Made by a program: the position numbers and the translations under genes. Shown here in pieces: positions 36,502 to 39,670 of a stretch of 39,670 nt of DNA (the stretch's first letter is position 1; each line of letters begins with the position of its first letter). Where the stretch lies: contig WFXF01000087.1 in assembly GCA_015490755.1 (NCBI GenBank), positions 121,441-161,110 of the forward strand. Direction: 5' to 3'. The notes under the pieces are model-generated. The model worked only from the letters and a program-made list of their open reading frames with translations. It was not told where the DNA came from and did no database searches. Origin of the DNA: Gammaproteobacteria bacterium (GTDB taxonomy: Bacteria > Pseudomonadota > Gammaproteobacteria > JAADGQ01).

Positions 36502-38922
36502 CTACTCTATATTTTCCAAAATATATTCTTCGGGGCACAATGAACTTGTTTCCTGATCACGAAATTCCCGTACGATTCTGTTCAGAGCAGATCGATTGAT
36601 AAAACCCTTTTCACACAGCTCTGAAAAATCATTCTGGGTAATGCCTGTCATCACATGGAAAAACATTGGGCTTTTTGTTTGAATGACATCTTCAATATTG
36701 TATTCCCGATCGTAGGTCATGTAGATAAAATCGGCCATACAAATTGCCAGCCGTTTGATCTGGGTAGCATACCATCTCTTCCTTGATTGCTTTTTTTTAT
36801 CCTTTTCCCTCTCGACGAAATCCTCGTTTTCTTCTTCAATATCCTCCTCGGTTTGGTTTTCCGGCTTTTTCTTCTCTTTGAGTTGCCCTGCCTCTACACC
36901 GATTTTCACAAAATCCTCAATGCTGCCGACCTCTTGAGTTCGATAGCCCTTTACCTTTTTTAACACTTCATACAGATGAGGATTATCTTCCAGAAGTTTC
37001 AACGCCCCGAAATTAACCAACACATCGCTGGTGATCCGTTTCGCCAGTGATATCCGGGAACCTTCCAGGTTCAGCGCATCAAAAATATCTTTAGCTGTTG
37101 TTTGATTGCTGTTCAAGCTGCCTTCGTAAAACCTTTTGATATCGAGTGTGTCGCACAGACCAGCAACTGTTTGTGTCAGGTTGTCGCAGTCAAGCTGGGC
37201 TTTCTGCTCATAGCTGTCCTGTTGGTCCAACTGGTCCGCCAACGCGCTGGCGTATTCGTATGTCAGCCGTAGACATCGCGAAATCGCGAAATCGAACACC
37301 CATGCGCAAGGCTTGATAACCTCTCGAGTATCTCTATCGACCCAGGCTGACTGAACCCTGAAAATCGCCTGATAGTAAGATTCTGCCGACTTGACATCAT
37401 TCAATACCAGAATGCTGTCCCATTCCCTGATGGTGACGCCGGTCAGGAACCTTCGACAGGTCAAGGTGATCGTGCCCAATTTGTTCGGGCTATTATTGAC
37501 CTCCTCTATTTCCTGTTCGATAACGCTCTTGTCACGTGCGATGACCGAGTCTTCATCATCAGTTTTTTCACACCCGGAAGCGTTGATAACCTCAAATCGG
37601 GAGAAATAGGGATGCGCTTTCAGCTTCTTGACCAGGGCGGTAATTGAATCGACACGATTCAACCACCAGACACTATGCCGAACAGCCGGAACGCCCAACT
37701 GACAACCCAGCTTGCCGAAAACACTGATGGCCCGTGCATCATGTCCTGCCCTGGTCAGCCCGTCGAGAAAATGCTCAACTGCATCGTTATAAATAAAACC
37801 ATTTTTATTGGCCTTAAAAAGTTCATTCAACGAAAAATCCAGTTCATCTGTTAAAAATGTCTCTCTTTGCTCGTCGATATCTTCCTGAGTGATCTCGATG
37901 GTCGAAATATTTAGATCCGGCATCTCCCGGTAAACATAAGGTTGCTGATCATCCGGGTCGTTCAGAATTTCCTCTTGCTTGTTTTTCTGTTCATCCAGGT
38001 AGCTGTAGGTGAAGACCTGTTGTGAGCAGAAATCATCTTCCTGGATCAACCGAAACGGCGTCCCTGAAAGATCCAGACGAAAATCATGTTTCAGGCTCTC
38101 CAGAATATGCCGGGCACGATCCGTGCGACTACCAAAATGCACTTCGTCAAAAATTACTAAATCCCAACGAGTCGCAACGACTTGTTCCAGACGCAGCTTG
38201 GTATTGCCCTTAGCATCAATGGTCAGGTCCTGTAGCGATATCCCCAGGACTCTGGAACCATCAAAATCAGTGAACTCCCCCGTATCAGAAAGACATGGTT
38301 CTACGCTGTTACCATTTCTTTTTTTTGCGCGGATGCCAAGCCAGCCATCAAAATCAACATGGCCATTGACTGCTTCCATCCATTCACCAATCACTTCCGG
38401 CTTATAGGTCACGATCAGCGTATTTTTTGCCTCAATCGCCTTGGCGATATGTAGACCAGTAAAGCATTTACCGAAACGCATCTTGGCGTTCAACAGAAAA
38501 CGATCTTTATGAATGGCCGACCTGAAGGTACCCTCGGGATGATCGCCGAAAAACCATTGGCTGGCTTTATCAATGGCGGACTGCTGTTCCTTTCTTGGCT
38601 GGTAGTTATCGACTCTTGAAGCTCCATGAACGACTTCATTAAATGCTCGCTTGACTTCATCAGTTGAAGCGTGAAACCACTCTTGCCCAACGCCATCAGA
38701 TTTTTTTATGCCATTTTTTTGCATTTGGGCGTGGATATGTTTGTCCGTTATACCGTCGGGCAAGGCATCAACCCAGAGAATAACCGGGTGTTCAGGGTTA
38801 CTGGTACCGAACTGTTCTTTGACCCTTTGCTTGTGCCTGCCTAGAAGGCAATGACCAACCTTGATCAAACCTTCTTTTAAATATTTCTCGGTTGAATAAG
38901 CATAGAGTTCACGGCCTGCCAT
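36502..38922 (-). CDS. GIY-YIG nuclease-SF2 helicase fusion (putative restriction subunit)
   Basis: About 806 residues. Residues 5-95 resemble a GIY-YIG/T5orf172-type nuclease: LYAYST, GLIKVGHC, GRHKQRVKEQFGTS, DKHIHAQM, and the closing EWFHAS. An SF2 helicase core follows: a P-loop-like MRFGKCFTG (Lys152), DEVH box 259-262 in LVIFDEVHFGSRTD, motif III LDLSGTPF, and a motif VI-like YYQAIFRVQSAW. Beyond the helicase is a charged coiled stretch (KKKPENQTEEDIEEENED) and a helical end. I start at the ATG at 38922, which overlaps the methyltransferase stop (TGATG) with AAGGA nine bases upstream; an ATG at 38931 is also possible. With the adjoining methyltransferase it looks like an ATP-dependent restriction enzyme. 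The P-loop Ser/Thr is Cys here, so activity is uncertain. Confidence 0.82.
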   Translation of the reverse strand: MAGRELYAYSTEKYLKEGLIKVGHCLLGRHKQRVKEQFGTSNPEHPVILWVDALPDGITDKHIHAQMQKNGIKKSDGVGQEWFHASTDEVKRAFNEVVHGASRVDNYQPRKEQQSAIDKASQWFFGDHPEGTFRSAIHKDRFLLNAKMRFGKCFTGLHIAKAIEAKNTLIVTYKPEVIGEWMEAVNGHVDFDGWLGIRAKKRNGNSVEPCLSDTGEFTDFDGSRVLGISLQDLTIDAKGNTKLRLEQVVATRWDLVIFDEVHFGSRTDRARHILESLKHDFRLDLSGTPFRLIQEDDFCSQQVFTYSYLDEQKNKQEEILNDPDDQQPYVYREMPDLNISTIEITQEDIDEQRETFLTDELDFSLNELFKANKNGFIYNDAVEHFLDGLTRAGHDARAISVFGKLGCQLGVPAVRHSVWWLNRVDSITALVKKLKAHPYFSRFEVINASGCEKTDDEDSVIARDKSVIEQEIEEVNNSPNKLGTITLTCRRFLTGVTIREWDSILVLNDVKSAESYYQAIFRVQSAWVDRDTREVIKPCAWVFDFAISRCLRLTYEYASALADQLDQQDSYEQKAQLDCDNLTQTVAGLCDTLDIKRFYEGSLNSNQTTAKDIFDALNLEGSRISLAKRITSDVLVNFGALKLLEDNPHLYEVLKKVKGYRTQEVGSIEDFVKIGVEAGQLKEKKKPENQTEEDIEEENEDFVEREKDKKKQSRKRWYATQIKRLAICMADFIYMTYDREYNIEDVIQTKSPMFFHVMTGITQNDFSELCEKGFINRSALNRIVREFRDQETSSLCPEEYILENIE

Positions 38923-39458
38923 CAGGACCATTCCTTGATCTTGTTCTTGATATGCGCCTGTTCTTCCTTGGTGATATTGAAATAATTGAAGAGGTCTTTG
39001 TCAGTCCATTGTCTGGTCATATCCATATAAGGAACCCAATTCCAACGATCTCTTGGAATATGTTGAGTAATTTTTCTCAGACCAAGCAGGTATCTTGAAA
39101 AGTCAGTTTTCAGATATGCAACCAAATTTTCGGCCTGGGATTTTTTGTCAAAAACATCGATTATATTGTAAGTCTCAGTCGTTATGCAGCCCTTATCAAC
39201 GATGAAGATCTGATTGATCGGAATCGTTGATCTTCGCTTTCCTTTTGAGCCACCACCCACCGCAGCTGCAGATACTTTCCATAAATCAATTTGGTCTTTA
39301 TTCTTGGCAATATGGTCTATTGATACGTACCTGATCTTCTTACCACGACTCAGACATGGAACCGCTGCTGCATCATCAGGATTCAGGTCTCTATTTTTGT
39401 CAAAGTAGTTTGTTCTGAGCCCGAATGGTTTGCTTGACCATGCAATATCACCTATATA
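38922..39458 (-). pseudogene. C-terminal remnant of an Eco57I-type DNA methyltransferase
   Basis: An open frame of about 178 residues that has a stop codon (TAA, 39461-39459) instead of a start at its upstream end. It begins in mid-domain (IAWSSKPFGLRTNYFDKNR) and ends in the family's characteristic tail (FSRYLLGLRKITQHIPRD, WTDKDLFNYFNITKEEQ). These are the target-recognition and C-terminal parts of Eco57I-like adenine methyltransferases. All catalytic motifs (FxGxG, NPPY) would lie upstream, beyond an IS200/IS605 end that starts within a few bases of the break. A GTG at 39260 could give a 112-residue fragment, but it would have no catalytic domain. The 5' part of the gene may survive on the far side of the insertion, outside the window. 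Confidence 0.8.
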
Positions 39459-39540
39459 TTAAAACTTAGATAACCACGTCCTGTGGACGTGTGGTATTAA
39501 AAGCTGTGCGTTAAAGTCGGTGGGAAATGTTACAACCCAA

Positions 39541-39566
39541 TCTTGAATTGAGCCACCAATTCAAGA
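39541..39566 (+). promoter_or_regulatory. Hairpin in the tnpA leader
   Basis: Perfect 10-bp inverted repeat TCTTGAATTG / CAATTCAAGA with a 6-base loop, ending a few bases before the tnpA Shine-Dalgarno (AAGGAG). IS200 is known to use leader hairpins to block outside transcription and to limit tnpA translation; this one is placed for such a role. Confidence 0.55.
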
Positions 39567-39580
39567 ATAAGGAGTAACAA

Positions 39581-39670
39581 ATGAGTCGATTTCAAAAGTT
39601 ATCACATGTAATCTGGCATTGCCAGTATCATATTGTGTGGGTTCCAAAATACCGATACAAAGTATTAACT
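39581..39670 (+). CDS. tnpA: IS200/IS605 Y1 transposase TnpA, 5' part only
   Basis: The first 30 codons of a single-strand DNA transposase of the IS200 type, running off the right edge. The visible stretch SHVIWHCQYHIVWVPKYRYK is the typical N-terminus (a Tyr-His-hydrophobic-Trp motif followed by Lys-Tyr-Arg). Start ATG with AAGGAG seven bases upstream. The HUH metal-binding motif and the catalytic Tyr would lie beyond the window, so intactness cannot be judged. Whether a tnpB accompanies it is also not visible. Confidence 0.9.
   Translation, partial: MSRFQKLSHVIWHCQYHIVWVPKYRYKVLT

Larger units (their letters stand above)
39462..39670 (+). mobile_element. Left end of an IS200/IS605-family insertion sequence
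   Basis: The end carries a subterminal hairpin, ACCACGTCC (39473-39481), TGT loop, GGACGTGTGGT (39485-39495), with a two-base bulge. This is the structure bound by Y1 transposases in this family, which have no terminal inverted repeats. A tnpA start follows at 39581. The exact left boundary is uncertain by several bases. The right end is outside the window. Confidence 0.85.

Noticed and set aside
38009..38407. A 132-codon plus-strand frame opposite the helicase motifs
   Set aside because: It is antisense to the DEVH region of a clear helicase, has Arg/Ser-rich shadow composition and no ribosome-binding site of note.
1..39670. CRISPR array or prophage
   Set aside because: No regularly spaced direct repeats and no phage structural or integrase genes were seen anywhere in the window.

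Overview
The window looks like a chromosomal segment of a gammaproteobacterium with modest GC content. Three things support this. The gene order uvrC-pgsA-tRNA-Gly-tRNA-Cys-tRNA-Leu is the classic enterobacterial/gammaproteobacterial arrangement. RecC, YgfZ and sdhCDAB are of gammaproteobacterial type. The VolA/FadL pair recalls Vibrio. A CbbY-type sugar-phosphatase upstream of uvrC hints at a Calvin-cycle (possibly sulfur-oxidising) relative, but no other autotrophy gene is present, so this is only a hint. No species assignment is possible from the sequence alone.

Layout. 1-3273: carB (3' part beyond the left edge) and carA, minus strand, with a hairpin plus T-run in the carA leader. 3394-3750: tRNA-Leu(UAA), tRNA-Cys(GCA) and tRNA-Gly(GCC) behind a consensus promoter that overlaps the pgsA stop codon. 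3747-6932: pgsA, uvrC and cbbY-like in one minus-strand operon. 7011-7169: a 159-bp imperfect palindrome. 7228-9141: a double cNMP-binding/rhodanese membrane-anchored protein and a small acidic protein. 9170-11709: rpsO-pnp with an intrinsic terminator between them. 11841-15052: sdhCDAB, divergent from ygfZ (15167-16195).

16227-24678 is a continuous minus-strand array. In transcription order it holds a response regulator, a histidine kinase, a long-chain acyl-CoA synthetase, a YciA-type thioesterase, FadL and a VolA-like lipase lipoprotein. Read together it looks like a module for cleaving lysolipids at the surface, importing the fatty acids and activating them, possibly with its own two-component system. 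recC (24818-27982) stands alone on the plus strand between this array and a second response regulator (28102-29232). That regulator shares an unrecognised C-terminal domain with the first one. A Bcp peroxiredoxin and a small Cys-rich protein follow.

30189-35791 is a three-gene RND efflux operon (outer-membrane factor, adaptor, pump). 35840-36429 is a VapBC-like toxin-antitoxin pair with a visible operator-like palindrome. 36502-39458 is the remnant of a restriction-modification locus: a GIY-YIG-SF2 helicase fusion preceded by only the C-terminal part of an Eco57I-type DNA methyltransferase. The methyltransferase is cut off by the left end of an IS200/IS605-family element whose tnpA runs off the right edge. 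The right-hand end is therefore a defence-type accessory region that has been hit by a transposon.
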